Below are positions 35,565 to 44,164 of a DNA stretch of 64,000 bases, one piece after another. The notes below the pieces were generated by a model, which was not told the origin of the DNA, did not search any database, and saw nothing but the letters and a program-made list of their open reading frames with translations. Position 1 is the first letter of the stretch, and every line of letters begins with the position of its first letter. Source of the stretch: Myxococcales bacterium (GTDB lineage: Bacteria; Myxococcota_A; Polyangia; Haliangiales; Haliangiaceae); NCBI GenBank assembly GCA_028287115.1, contig JAQBQF010000151.1, forward strand, positions 1-64,000, read 5' to 3'. Made by a program: the position numbers and the translations under genes.

Positions 35565-36575
35565 TCACTCGAACCGCGGCGCCTCGACGGGCTCGGCAGC
35601 CGCGCCGCGCGCCTTCGTGCTCGCCCGATATGCATGATTGCGCGCTCGCATCATGTTGCCGAGCGGACGCAGCTCTTCACCCGCGTGCCATGGATCGAAC
35701 GCCAGTGACTCGACGTACTCCGCGATCTGCTTGCCGCGCGGAGATGTCGGATCCTGCACGGGCAACGTCAAGCGCGCGACCGTGATGTAGTCGGTCTTCC
35801 ATTCGACCGTTGGATCTTCAATCGGTGTTTGCGTCGCATCCACAAAAAACTGGACCCGGAACTCGTAATTCACGGCACGCTCTCGCAGGCGTGCAACGAG
35901 CTCGTCGCCGATCGAGGTCGGATCGCGGCCGGTCAACGGAGTTGCCGCGTCGTTCGGAAATAGCGCGAACTTCGCCGCGTACGGTCCGTACTTCATCGGG
36001 AGCGCGCTGTAATACGTCGTCGACGCGAGCGACGTCATCGGGACCTTGAAGCCGGCAACGACGCTCTTGATGATCTGCAACGCCCGGCGAACACCGAGCG
36101 CGCGAATCAGCTTGAACGGTAACAGCGCGGGCGTATCTGCGGCGCGCACGAGCGTGATGAACTCGTCGGCGTCGCGCATCGGTACGGAGGCCGTGCGAAT
36201 CGCGAGGAAGTCTTGCGTCTTCGCGTCCTCCATCCCCGGAATCACCTTCTTGCCACCAACCCCGAGCACCTTCACCGCGATGCCTCGAACATCCGGTTTG
36301 GCATCCGACTGCTGCCGGCCCGCGCCATTGGAGAACCGCACGAAGGCCGAGTAGCTCTTCGGCTCGGCGAACATCCCGACGCGTGCATCGGCCGGCAGAT
36401 CCGGCAACACCTCGAACCGGGCCTCGACGCCGAGATTCGCCTTGGCGTGCAGCGCGCGGTGCACCGTCACCTTGCCGCGCTTCTTCTGCAGCGCCGCGAG
36501 CACTTCCGCGTGCCGTGCAAAGCGCTCGGCTTCATCAGCGGCGATCTGTTCTGTCCAGTCAGTAGCAGGTGGCAT
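35565..36575 (-). CDS. Catalase-like haem protein
   Basis: A 336-residue member of the catalase-related superfamily (the small, SrpA-like group). Visible features are VHRALHAKANLGVEARFEVLPDLP with the His of the distal haem pocket, YSAFVRFSNGAG, DVRGIAVKVLG, TQDFLAIRTASVPMRDADEF, YYSALPMKYGPYAAKF, and the C-terminal FDPWHAGEELRPLGNMMRARNHAY. The last part matches catalase ends. It is shorter than classical catalases (about 480) and probably lacks the NADPH region. It may be a peroxidase/peroxygenase rather than a true catalase. Confidence 0.85.
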   Translation of the reverse strand: MPPATDWTEQIAADEAERFARHAEVLAALQKKRGKVTVHRALHAKANLGVEARFEVLPDLPADARVGMFAEPKSYSAFVRFSNGAGRQQSDAKPDVRGIAVKVLGVGGKKVIPGMEDAKTQDFLAIRTASVPMRDADEFITLVRAADTPALLPFKLIRALGVRRALQIIKSVVAGFKVPMTSLASTTYYSALPMKYGPYAAKFALFPNDAATPLTGRDPTSIGDELVARLRERAVNYEFRVQFFVDATQTPIEDPTVEWKTDYITVARLTLPVQDPTSPRGKQIAEYVESLAFDPWHAGEELRPLGNMMRARNHAYRASTKARGAAAEPVEAPRFE

Positions 36576-36656
36576 GCGCCCACCCTAACACCGTCTGTCT
36601 CGAGAGCTCGATACGCCAGGCCCTTGGGTGGCTTCTCGTCGAAGCGACCGATCGAT

Positions 36657-36671
36657 GTCCGCTAGACGGAC
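36657..36671. promoter_or_regulatory. Inverted repeat upstream of the catalase-like gene
   Basis: GTCCG-CTAGA-CGGAC lies 82-96 bp upstream of the catalase-like start, in the divergent gap. It is the right size for a dimeric repressor site. No regulator gene sits next to it. Confidence 0.3.
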
Positions 36672-36724
36672 GGCCGTTCGGAATCTCTGGTTAGGAGTCA
36701 ATACCGTTCTAGGCGCGCGATCAC

Positions 36725-36741
36725 GTGTCGGCGTCCGACAC
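36725..36741. promoter_or_regulatory. Strong hairpin or operator in the divergent gap
   Basis: GTGTCGG-CGT-CCGACAC is a seven-pair stem with a three-base loop, upstream of the 36804 gene. It could be an operator or a leader hairpin; there is no T-tract. Confidence 0.35.
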
Positions 36742-36803
36742 ACCTCGCGGAAACAGGCGGGACGGCCCATGAGGTTCTCCGAGCCTGATAGGCTGGAATC
36801 GTC

Positions 36804-37163
36804 GTGCGCAGATCCAAGGTCGAGACAATTTCCGATCTAGTCCACAAGAATGACGAATGGAACGCACTCCATGCACCACGGCGTCCTCCTGCAGGACGCG
36901 CGGTTGTGGTCGAGAAGGCGGAGGCAAGGCTCACCGCGGCGCTCAAACATCGTGAGCCGGCCGCGCGATTGATCAACGAGGCCGAGCGTGTGCGGCAGGC
37001 GCAGCTCGGTTACTGGCGGAGCTGGCAGACACGCGCGGTGCCGCTCGTAGGAGTCGAGGACAAAGAGATCGAGCGACAGATGATGAATCTCTCGAAGATC
37101 ATCGAGCTCTGGCAGTCACTCACGATTCACGAGATTCTTGCGAAGTACGCACCGGCTGGATGA
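36804..37163 (+). CDS. Hypothetical alpha-helical protein
   Basis: A 119-residue protein with GTG start, rich in Glu/Arg/Ala (VEKAEARLTAALKHREPAARLINEAERVRQAQLGYWRSWQTRA; IERQMMNLSKIIELWQSLTIHEILAKYAPAG). It appears cytoplasmic and helical, without known motifs. Its 3' end overlaps the convergent EamA gene by 44 bp, which lowers confidence a little, but its composition is protein-like throughout. No function is suggested. Confidence 0.5.
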   Translation: MRRSKVETISDLVHKNDEWNALHAPRRPPAGRAVVVEKAEARLTAALKHREPAARLINEAERVRQAQLGYWRSWQTRAVPLVGVEDKEIERQMMNLSKIIELWQSLTIHEILAKYAPAG

Positions 37164-38061
37164 CCGCACCTCGGCTCCGGGTCTTGCGGACACCGTTTAC
37201 GATCACGAGCGCGAACAATAGGCCCGCGCCGAGATAGAACCGCAGGCTCAGCGCGCGCTCCGCTGGGAAGATCGCGGCGCTGAGGATCAACGCGTACACC
37301 GGCTCGAGGTTGACGCTCACCGCGACGGTGAACGGCGACAGCGTACGCAGCACGTGGATGATCCATACCTGCGGGATCACGGTGCACATCACGGCCAGGA
37401 CGACGAGCCAGCCCGCGTCGGCTGTCGACAAGTCCCAGGGCGCTACAAACTGAGACGGCGCGACCGCGAAGCAGATCGTAACGACCAACGCGGCCGCTGT
37501 CAGCTCGTAGAACATCAAGCGTTCGGGCGGCTCGCTCCTGGCGAGCTTGCCGTTGAGCACACCGAAGATTGCCCCGAGCAGCGCGGCGCCGAGGCCGAGT
37601 GCGAGGCCCACGACATCGGCATGCAGCTCGTACTGGATCAGCAACGCGGCGGCCACCACGACGATCGCTCCGATCACGATCTCGCTCGCGGCGACGCGAC
37701 GACGAAACACGATCGGTTCGAACACCGCCGTGAAGAACGCGATGGTCGAGAGTGACAGCACGGCGGTCGCGATCCCTGCCTCTTTGACAGCCGCGTAGAA
37801 GCACAGCCAGTGCAGGCCGATGATCGCTCCGACGCCTGCATAGACCCGCGCCGCGCGCAGCGGGATGCGCATCGGCACACCGCGGACTGGAAGCAGCAGC
37901 GCGAGCACCGCGACCACGAAAAGCAGCCGGTACCACACGAGCGGCAGGGCCTGGATCGAGATCTGGCGCCCGAGGAGCGCCGTGCACCCCCACAGCATCA
38001 CGATGACCTGCAGCGACGCGTGCGCGGCGGGTCGCGACAGATCAGAGGACTCGCGGTTCAC
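37120..38061 (-). CDS. EamA/DMT-family membrane transporter
   Basis: A 313-residue DMT permease with about ten TM helices in two EamA halves (VIVMLWGCTALLGRQISIQALPLVWYRLLF at the start; LGLGAALLGAIFGVLNGKLARSEPPERLMFYELTAAALV in the middle; LSPFTVAVSVNLEPVYALILSAAIFPAERALSLRFYLGAGLLFALVIVNG at the end). The SVNLEPVY motif is the classical DMT second-repeat signature. The start was set at GTG 38061, just before the first helix; the open frame upstream is not membrane-like. It differs from the EamA gene at 18.2-19.2 kb. The substrate is unknown. Confidence 0.85.
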   Translation of the reverse strand: MNRESSDLSRPAAHASLQVIVMLWGCTALLGRQISIQALPLVWYRLLFVVAVLALLLPVRGVPMRIPLRAARVYAGVGAIIGLHWLCFYAAVKEAGIATAVLSLSTIAFFTAVFEPIVFRRRVAASEIVIGAIVVVAAALLIQYELHADVVGLALGLGAALLGAIFGVLNGKLARSEPPERLMFYELTAAALVVTICFAVAPSQFVAPWDLSTADAGWLVVLAVMCTVIPQVWIIHVLRTLSPFTVAVSVNLEPVYALILSAAIFPAERALSLRFYLGAGLLFALVIVNGVRKTRSRGAVIQPVRTSQESRES

Positions 38062-38333
38062 GCCATCGCATCGTGCATCAACGAGATCCGGTCCGCAGCA
38101 GTTGCCGCCACATCCGACGCGCGAGCGCTTACATATCGCCGCGCTGAAGAACGATCTTGACCGGGCCCGAGCTCGGATCCGCCGCCATCCAGAGATCGGT
38201 GCCTCCGTCAGCTCGAGAGGTGCCACACGCGCACTTATCATCAGCGTAGCAGCGTTCGCGCGATCGCGCGTTCACGTGCCGGCGCCGCACACATCACGTT
38301 TGTAGTTGCGCTCGACCCTGCCTCGAGCCATAT

Positions 38334-38349
38334 TCAACCTAATGGTTGA
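38334..38349. promoter_or_regulatory. Candidate ArsR operator
   Basis: TCAACC-TAAT-GGTTGA is a perfect 6+6 inverted repeat ending 4 bp before the ArsR start at 38354. It shares the AATGGTTRA core with the site before the other GST-ArsR-SRPBCC operon, so the two modules may use similar operators. Confidence 0.55.
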
Positions 38350-38353
38350 CTAA

Positions 38354-38686
38354 ATGCCAGTGCAAGCTCTCGATACCGTGCTGACGGCCATCGTCGATCC
38401 GACCCGGCGAGCGATCCTCGATCGGCTCAGGCGCGGCCCGGCGCGCGTGACAGACGTCGCGGCACCGTTCGACATGTCGCTCAATGCGGTCTCGAAGCAC
38501 ATCAAGGTGCTCGAACGCGCGCACCTCGTTCGGCGCACGAAGAACGGGCGCGAGCACACGCTCGAGCTTCAGCCCGGACCGCTTCGCGAGCTGATCACGT
38601 GGACATCGCGTTTCGAGCGGTACTGGAACGAACGCCTCGACCGCCTCGAGACGTTCTTTGCGACCCAGAAGGAGAAAACCCCATGA
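38354..38686 (+). CDS. ArsR-family winged-helix repressor
   Basis: A 110-residue regulator (ALDTVLTAIVDPTRRAILDRL; recognition helix MSLNAVSKHIKVLERAHLV; wing with KNGREHTLELQPGPLREL). It is a paralogue of the ArsR at 12.97 kb, again without a metal Cys box, and again followed by an SRPBCC gene with an ATGA overlap. The predicted operator sits on its start region, consistent with autorepression. Confidence 0.87.
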   Translation: MPVQALDTVLTAIVDPTRRAILDRLRRGPARVTDVAAPFDMSLNAVSKHIKVLERAHLVRRTKNGREHTLELQPGPLRELITWTSRFERYWNERLDRLETFFATQKEKTP

Positions 38687-39099
38687 AGATGATCGATGTG
38701 TCCGTGTCCCGCTTGATTCCCGCGTCGCCCGAAGCGGTCTTCGATGTCTGGCTCGATGCCAAGAATCCCGGAGGTCCGTGGTTCGGCACGGAGCGCGTCA
38801 TTCTCGACCCCAAGGTCGACGGACTGTTTTATCACTCGGTCGCCCACGAGGGCCGGAGCTGGGCGCACTACGGCCGGTTCACGGTGATCGAGCGGCCGCG
38901 ACGCATCGAGCACACCTGGGTCTCGGAGGCGACGCGTGGTCACGAGTCTGTCGTCGCGGTCACTCTCGAGCCGCGCGACGGAAAGACCGAGGTCAAGCTG
39001 CGCCACACAGGCGTACCGGACGACGAGATGGGCCGCGGCCACGAAGCGGGCTGGAAGTGGATGCTCGAAGCGCTCGAACAGCAATTTGCGAAGCGATAA
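38683..39099 (+). CDS. SRPBCC (AHSA1-type) family protein
   Basis: A 138-residue START-like protein: SVSRLIPASPEAVFDVWLDAKNPGGPWFGTERVILDPKVDGLFYH, HEGRSWAHYGRFTVIERPRRIEHTWVS and HEAGWKWMLEALEQQF. It overlaps the ArsR stop as ATGA, with GGAG at the right distance. It probably binds a hydrophobic ligand or aids a partner protein; unknown. It is the second gene of a two-gene operon, without the GST seen in the other copy. Confidence 0.87.
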   Translation: MKMIDVSVSRLIPASPEAVFDVWLDAKNPGGPWFGTERVILDPKVDGLFYHSVAHEGRSWAHYGRFTVIERPRRIEHTWVSEATRGHESVVAVTLEPRDGKTEVKLRHTGVPDDEMGRGHEAGWKWMLEALEQQFAKR

Positions 39100-39143
39100 A
39101 GAGATCGACCGCACGCTCAGTCCTGGTTCGTCGTGCAGCGTGA

Positions 39144-40283
39144 TCAGTCCTGGAAGCAATACACGCGCGCCGCGGGATCGGAGCAGCGATTCGTCGTATA
39201 GAAAAACGCCGGCGCGCCGCTCTCGTAGCCGATGCCTGCGCTCGGGAACTGGTTCGTTGCGACCGAAGTCCAGTCGCTGCACGTCGACGCGTTCGTGCCG
39301 GCCACGTTCGTCGCGCTGGCGCCGGTGTCGACGAGGAACTGCGCGACGTACGAGCCCGCCGCCGTGACGTTGATCGATGCCAGCGCCGCAGCGCCCGTCG
39401 CGAGCGTCGAAGCGGGATCGACGACCACGACGCCGTCGGGGCGGACCCAGCGCGCGCCCGTGGTGACGAAGCGACTCGTAGCAGATGCGGTCGAAGTGGC
39501 GAGCAGAGCGTGATACGTGCCCGGAAGCCCGGCGGCCGTCGCATCCGTGGTGCAGCGCGCGTCGGCGCCGACGATGCCACTGCCGGTCATCCACACGGTC
39601 GACAGAAACGCGATCCGGCCTTGCACGATCGGCGCGATCACAGGCACGCTGCGATCGACACCGAAACACAGCAGGCGCAGCGACTGGTTGCAGATCATCG
39701 TGACGGTCGAGGTCCACGCCGAGGTCCCCGCGAACGTGATGCCACCCGTCGTATTCATCGCCGTCGAGGTGAAACCACCGCAATCGCCGCCGCCGGTGTA
39801 GACGCCTCCCTCACTCGTCGCCGTGAACGCGTAGGTCATCGACGATTCGAAACCGCCGATATCTGTGCCATTCTCGTCGAGTCTGATCGGATAGAAGACC
39901 TGGCCAGCGAACAGCGAGGCCGGTGAATCGGCGAATGGCAACCCGTCGCTGCGCACCCACCCCCGCGCGAGCGCGAGTCGATCCTTGGCGTTCGTCGCCG
40001 TCGTCGAGAGCAGCGCGACGTAGGTACCCGGCAGTCCCGCCGCAGTTGCGCGTGCCTGGCACATCGCATCGGCGCCCGCGAGGCCGCCCAGCGCCGGCGT
40101 CTGCCTCGTCGACGTTACGAACACGCGGTTGGCCTGTAGCGCTGCACCGTCGCCGGTTCCATCGCGCGGGGCCGCGTCGCCGACCGCCACACTGCCGTCG
40201 CCGTCGCTGCCGGATCCTGCCGAAGTAAAGCCGATCCGCCCGCAACCCGCGAGCGCGACGACGAGCAACACGCCCTGGCGCAT
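39144..40283 (-). CDS. Lipoprotein with two tandem DUF1554/endostatin-like domains
   Basis: A 379-residue lipoprotein (VLLVVALAGCGRIGF lipobox) with a Gly/Asp-rich linker (20-50). Two similar modules follow, at about 52-210 and 217-378: each opens with an xFLST or VFVTST strand, then GAD(A/M)xC, AGLPGTY and ALL(S/A)T, a (A/G)xWVRxDG strand, and closes with a C...L(R)(L/V)xCF/CFQD pair. This resembles the DUF1554/collagen-endostatin-like lectin fold of leptospiral and myxobacterial lipoproteins. It is probably surface-exposed. The start at ATG 40283 is set by the signal peptide. Confidence 0.75.
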   Translation of the reverse strand: MRQGVLLVVALAGCGRIGFTSAGSGSDGDGSVAVGDAAPRDGTGDGAALQANRVFVTSTRQTPALGGLAGADAMCQARATAAGLPGTYVALLSTTATNAKDRLALARGWVRSDGLPFADSPASLFAGQVFYPIRLDENGTDIGGFESSMTYAFTATSEGGVYTGGGDCGGFTSTAMNTTGGITFAGTSAWTSTVTMICNQSLRLLCFGVDRSVPVIAPIVQGRIAFLSTVWMTGSGIVGADARCTTDATAAGLPGTYHALLATSTASATSRFVTTGARWVRPDGVVVVDPASTLATGAAALASINVTAAGSYVAQFLVDTGASATNVAGTNASTCSDWTSVATNQFPSAGIGYESGAPAFFYTTNRCSDPAARVYCFQD

Positions 40284-40561
40284 TCGCACCAACGTACTCC
40301 TTTTCGAGGTCGCTAGATCTCTCGCCCGTTCCGGACCCGGCTCGTTGTGCAAGATTGCCTGATCCAGAGCGTGTTTCGTTGGGGCTGTCGGCCTCACGAC
40401 CGATCCATTCGCATCGTGCGTCATCAAGACGACCGTGCGTTCTCGCGGCAGTCTCCAGCATGGCGCGCCGCGCAGGCTCGCCGGAGCATGGTCCCCGTCG
40501 TGGCACGAGCCCTGCTCGATCGATCCTCGAGCAGTTTTCTCAGCACGCCACAGGAGTCATC

Positions 40562-41206
40562 GTGTCTTACCTAGATCATGCCCGTAGCAAGATGACGCGC
40601 CTCGGGCTCGTCATTGCGGTTGTCTCGCTGCATGCCTTTGTTGCCTGCGGCGGACCTAACACTCACATCGAGCAAGCCTGGACCGCGCCCAACGCGCGAT
40701 TTGTCCAGTTTCATCGAGTCGCCACGTTATTTGCCGCGCCGGACGGAGCGCTGCGCCGCGGTGTCGAGGACAAGATGGCGCAAGAGCTCATGAAGCGGGG
40801 CGTTCAAGCGATCCCCGCCTACACGATCCTGAGCGACCTGGATGTCCGCAACTTCCAACAGTCGCGCGACAAGCTGCTCGCGGCCGGCGTCGATGGTGTC
40901 ATCACGATGCGATCGATCGACAAACGGCAGAAGCTCGAAGTTGTTCCGCCGACGTTCGATGGGTACTGGGGATGGGGAGGAGCATGGCCGGGTGTGTACG
41001 ATCCCGGCTACGCCTACACGGAGACGATCGTTCGCATGCAGACGAACGTCTATTCCGTGGCCGACAACCAACTCGTCTGGTCCGCGGTGAGCAAGACCGT
41101 GGATCCCGGCAACACGCGGAAGCTGATCGACAACGTCACGAAGGTTGTCGCGAGCGAGCTCCAGAGACATCGGCTCGTCGCACCACCGAACGTCGCTGCC
41201 GGTTAA
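40562..41206 (+). CDS. DUF4136-like lipoprotein
   Basis: A 214-residue lipoprotein. After the lipobox (VSLHAFVACGGP) comes a globular domain: TAPNARFVQFHRVATLFAAPDGALRRGVEDKMAQELMKRGVQAIPAYTILSDLDV, then a Gly/Trp-rich loop (YWGWGGAWPGVYDPGYAYTETIVRMQTNVYSVADNQLVWSA). The second part matches the end of DUF4136-type envelope lipoproteins. The GTG at 40562 is preceded by AGGAG at 6 bp; ATG 40592 is an alternative. It is divergent from the DUF1554-like gene. Confidence 0.7.
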   Translation: MSYLDHARSKMTRLGLVIAVVSLHAFVACGGPNTHIEQAWTAPNARFVQFHRVATLFAAPDGALRRGVEDKMAQELMKRGVQAIPAYTILSDLDVRNFQQSRDKLLAAGVDGVITMRSIDKRQKLEVVPPTFDGYWGWGGAWPGVYDPGYAYTETIVRMQTNVYSVADNQLVWSAVSKTVDPGNTRKLIDNVTKVVASELQRHRLVAPPNVAAG

Positions 41207-41212
41207 CGAGCG

Positions 41213-42220
41213 TTAGAACCCGTTCTCGACGTCGATCGCGACCCGACCGCGCACTTCGCCACGACCTTGACGCTCGAGCGCTTTGCCGAGCTCGCGCACG
41301 GGAAATCGCGAGTCGATCGGTACGCGCATCCCGCCGGCCATCCACGTCGCGAGCAACTCGAGATCGGCACGCCGCGACGCGACGATGATCATGTGACAAC
41401 GCCGCTTCGACGCGGCCGCTAGGATCTTGCCGCCAAACCACGCGGCTGACGGCAACGTGGTGACGTAGGCACCATCGCTCGTCAACATGTGGCGCGTGCT
41501 CGCATAGCTGTATGCGGCGGCCGTGTCGAACACCACCTCGAACGGTCCTTTCGCCGCGAGCGGATCCTGCTGTTTGCGATCGATGACCTCGTCGGCGCCG
41601 AGCTCGCGTACGAAATCGACCGCATACGTGCTGCACACCGCCGTGACCTTCGCGCCGAGCGAACGTGCGACGCCCACCGCGACGCTGCCGACACCTCCGG
41701 CTGCACCGAGGATCATGACGCGACCGCCCTCGCGCAGCCGGCCTTTGTCGCGCAGCGCCTGAAGCGCGGTGCAACCCGGCGTCGCCACGGCGCCCGCGAC
41801 CTCGTGTGTGATCGACTGCGGCTTGCGGGCGATCATCGCGGGATCGACCACGACGCGCTCCGCGAACGCACCCTGGCGGTTGCTCGACGAATAGGGCAGA
41901 AATCCGAACACTGAATCGCCGGCGGCGAAATCGACGACACCATCCCCGCACGCTTCGACCACCCCCGAGAAGTCGAAGCCGGTGACGAGCGGGGTCGTGC
42001 GCGCGTGGAGCACTCGGCCTGCAAACTCGCCGCGATGGATCTTCAGATCAGCGGGATTCACCGCAGAGGCGACGACGCGAACCTGTACGTGGCCCGCGGT
42101 GAGCGAGGGTGGTTGCACCTCCACGGGCCCGAGCTTGTCGAGAGCTCCTATACGAGGAGCGCCGATCGCTCGCATCGTTCGCGGCTGGTCAGTTACCGTG
42201 CTGGTGCTCGTCGCTGTCAT
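41213..42220 (-). CDS. NADP-dependent quinone-oxidoreductase-like MDR protein
   Basis: A 335-residue zinc-independent medium-chain reductase. VVASAVNPADLKIHRGEF, PLVTGFDFSGVVEACG, and GDSVFGF form the catalytic domain; VMILGAAGGVGSVAVGVARSLGAKVTAVCST is the NADP-binding motif (GGVGS). It lacks the zinc-ligand Cys residues. Members reduce quinones or enones, fitting the electrophile-detoxification neighbourhood. ATG at 42220 is the start of the domain plus a short disordered lead. A single gene. Confidence 0.88.
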   Translation of the reverse strand: MTATSTSTVTDQPRTMRAIGAPRIGALDKLGPVEVQPPSLTAGHVQVRVVASAVNPADLKIHRGEFAGRVLHARTTPLVTGFDFSGVVEACGDGVVDFAAGDSVFGFLPYSSSNRQGAFAERVVVDPAMIARKPQSITHEVAGAVATPGCTALQALRDKGRLREGGRVMILGAAGGVGSVAVGVARSLGAKVTAVCSTYAVDFVRELGADEVIDRKQQDPLAAKGPFEVVFDTAAAYSYASTRHMLTSDGAYVTTLPSAAWFGGKILAAASKRRCHMIIVASRRADLELLATWMAGGMRVPIDSRFPVRELGKALERQGRGEVRGRVAIDVENGF

Positions 42221-42322
42221 GTCGCGGACTCTAGCGGGAAACGTGGCTCGAGCGGTCGCGTGAGTGGTGAAACCGGATACGACTTGCCGTGATCCGCTGA
42301 TCTTGTTTTTCCCTGAGGCGAG

Positions 42323-42607
42323 CTACTCGACCGAGACCTTGCCGTCTTTGATGTGGATCTTCGCGTCGCCTCTAAACGTGACGTCACCGTTGCCCGTGTG
42401 CAGGATGCATGGGGTCGAGCCCTGGATGCTGACCGATGACGTCTTGCTGTGGTCGAACGTGACGCTGTACTCGCTGCCCGAGCACGTCGCCTTCCACGTG
42501 TAGTCCTTCGAGTCCTCGTTGTAGTAGCGAAGCGTCATCGACGCATAGGCGGACGAGGCGGCGAACAGGATCGATGCAAGAGTCGCAGTTGAAATCAGCT
42601 TATTCAT
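42323..42607 (-). CDS. Small periplasmic beta-rich protein
   Basis: A 94-residue protein with signal peptide (MNKLISTATLASILFAASSAYA) and a mature part of short strands (MTLRYYNEDSKDYTWKATCSGSEYSVTFDHSKTSSVSIQGSTPCIL) with two cysteines that may pair. Base composition is lower in GC than its neighbours. No family is recognised. It may be a small secreted structural or binding protein. Confidence 0.7.
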   Translation of the reverse strand: MNKLISTATLASILFAASSAYASMTLRYYNEDSKDYTWKATCSGSEYSVTFDHSKTSSVSIQGSTPCILHTGNGDVTFRGDAKIHIKDGKVSVE

Positions 42608-42701
42608 GCGTGACGTCGTAGGTCAGATCTCGTGTAGCGTCTGCAAATAGATCAAGCCACGCTGATTCCGACCACTTGGCTGCGATCGGGACTCGAGCGG
42701 A

Positions 42702-44069
42702 CTAGCACTTGCGTGCCAGCTCGACGGGCGCAGCCGGCAACGGTGGCGCTGTCGGAAAGCTCGCGTGCGTGAAGTCGAACAGGTCGAGTAATCCGTTGGC
42801 ATTGGCGTCGCGCGCCGTCAGCGCCGGCAAGCTGAAGCGCAACTCGAGCAGCCGCAAGATCGACGTGTGGTCATTGACCACGTGCGACACGTAATGCGGT
42901 TTCGCCCACGCGCTGGCGACGATCAGCGGTACACGAAAGCCGTATTGCGCGAAGTCACCGGGCCGATCGCCGGCGGCAAGCGCGGGCGGTACGGTATCTG
43001 GTGCGCACGCCTTCGGCGGCGGCATGTGATCGTAGAATCCGCCGGCTTCATCATACGTATAGAACACGGCGAGCCGTCCCCATTGCGGCGAAGCCGCGAG
43101 CTTCGCATACAGCGTTGCCGAGTCATGCTGACCGGACTGCACGTCGGCGGGCGGATGTTCATCGGAACCCGGATAGAGGAACACCACGTTGGGCAACGTG
43201 CCCGCTGCAGCGTCAGCTGCGAAGTCCGTCATGCTGCCGAACTTCTGCGGATAGCTCGTCGGCAGCGACGAGAAGATCGAGCCCTCGAACGAGTACGTGC
43301 TGGTGCTGTAGACCTTCCAGGTAACGGCGCTGTTCTGCATCAAGCCAAAGATCGTCTTGGCGACGGGGATACCGGCCGATCCGTTGTTCGTGATGCTGCC
43401 ATTCGATGTCGCGGCGTAGAGATAGAGTCGGTTCGGCCCCGTCGAGGTGAGCGTCGGCGAGAAATAGTGATCGTTGATCGCGAACGTGTTTGCCGCGGCG
43501 TAATAGAACGGCAAGTCGGTCGCATCGTAGTAGCCGACGCTATGTTTGCCCGTCGGATCTGCCGCCGTGACGTTGGTGATCGCGAAGCCGTCGTTCAGGC
43601 CGTTATTCCAATCGTGGTGCATCGCGTTCCAGCTGTGCCCCGCGTCGGCGGCACACAGGCTCGTTTGATGAAACCGCGTGACCGTCGTGTTGTTCGGGCC
43701 CGGGATCGAGGCGTTATCCGCGGCGACGGCAACATCGGGCTGGCCGAAAGCGGGCAGCTGCGACAAGTAGTGATCGAACGAGCGATTCTCGTGGACCATG
43801 ATCACGAACACATCGAGCGGGATCGGTTGCGACGCCAGGCTTGGTCCGAACGTATCTTTGGCCGGCGTACCGGCGGCGAACGCACAACCGGCGCGTTGCG
43901 CGGCAAACGGCGCATCGTCGTCGACCGGGGGAGCGTCAGTCGTATCCGGTGCGGCGACATCGGCTCCGTCCGCGTCGACGATGTCGGCCGCGTGCTGCGC
44001 GTGACAAGCGCCCCAAGTGCAGAACAGCCCTAGTAGGGTGATTCGCTTCATGCGCCGCATCGTACTCAT
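42702..44069 (-). CDS. Phospholipase C/acid phosphatase-like secreted phosphoesterase
   Basis: A 455-residue protein with a lipobox-like signal (LLGLFCTWGACHAQ) and an Asp/Ala/Pro linker. The catalytic core shows VFVIMVHENRSFDHYLSQLPAFG (the HENRSFDHYLG-type motif of phosphoesterases, metal/nucleophile region), NGLNDGFAITN, FAINDHYFSPTLTSTGPNRLYLYAA, YPGSDEHPPADVQSGQ, FYTYDEAGGFYDHMPPP and DHTSILRLLELRF. It is a member of the acid phosphatase/phospholipase C family, cell-surface or secreted. ATGs at 44069, 44060 and 44051 are all possible starts. Confidence 0.85.
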   Translation of the reverse strand: MSTMRRMKRITLLGLFCTWGACHAQHAADIVDADGADVAAPDTTDAPPVDDDAPFAAQRAGCAFAAGTPAKDTFGPSLASQPIPLDVFVIMVHENRSFDHYLSQLPAFGQPDVAVAADNASIPGPNNTTVTRFHQTSLCAADAGHSWNAMHHDWNNGLNDGFAITNVTAADPTGKHSVGYYDATDLPFYYAAANTFAINDHYFSPTLTSTGPNRLYLYAATSNGSITNNGSAGIPVAKTIFGLMQNSAVTWKVYSTSTYSFEGSIFSSLPTSYPQKFGSMTDFAADAAAGTLPNVVFLYPGSDEHPPADVQSGQHDSATLYAKLAASPQWGRLAVFYTYDEAGGFYDHMPPPKACAPDTVPPALAAGDRPGDFAQYGFRVPLIVASAWAKPHYVSHVVNDHTSILRLLELRFSLPALTARDANANGLLDLFDFTHASFPTAPPLPAAPVELARKC

Positions 44070-44164
44070 GCGGCTGGATCGGTTCGGTTACATCATCGAG
44101 TCATCGGCCATCGTCGCGGCGCGTAACTCCGCCGGATCTCACGCGATCACGCGAAGGCCACCGC

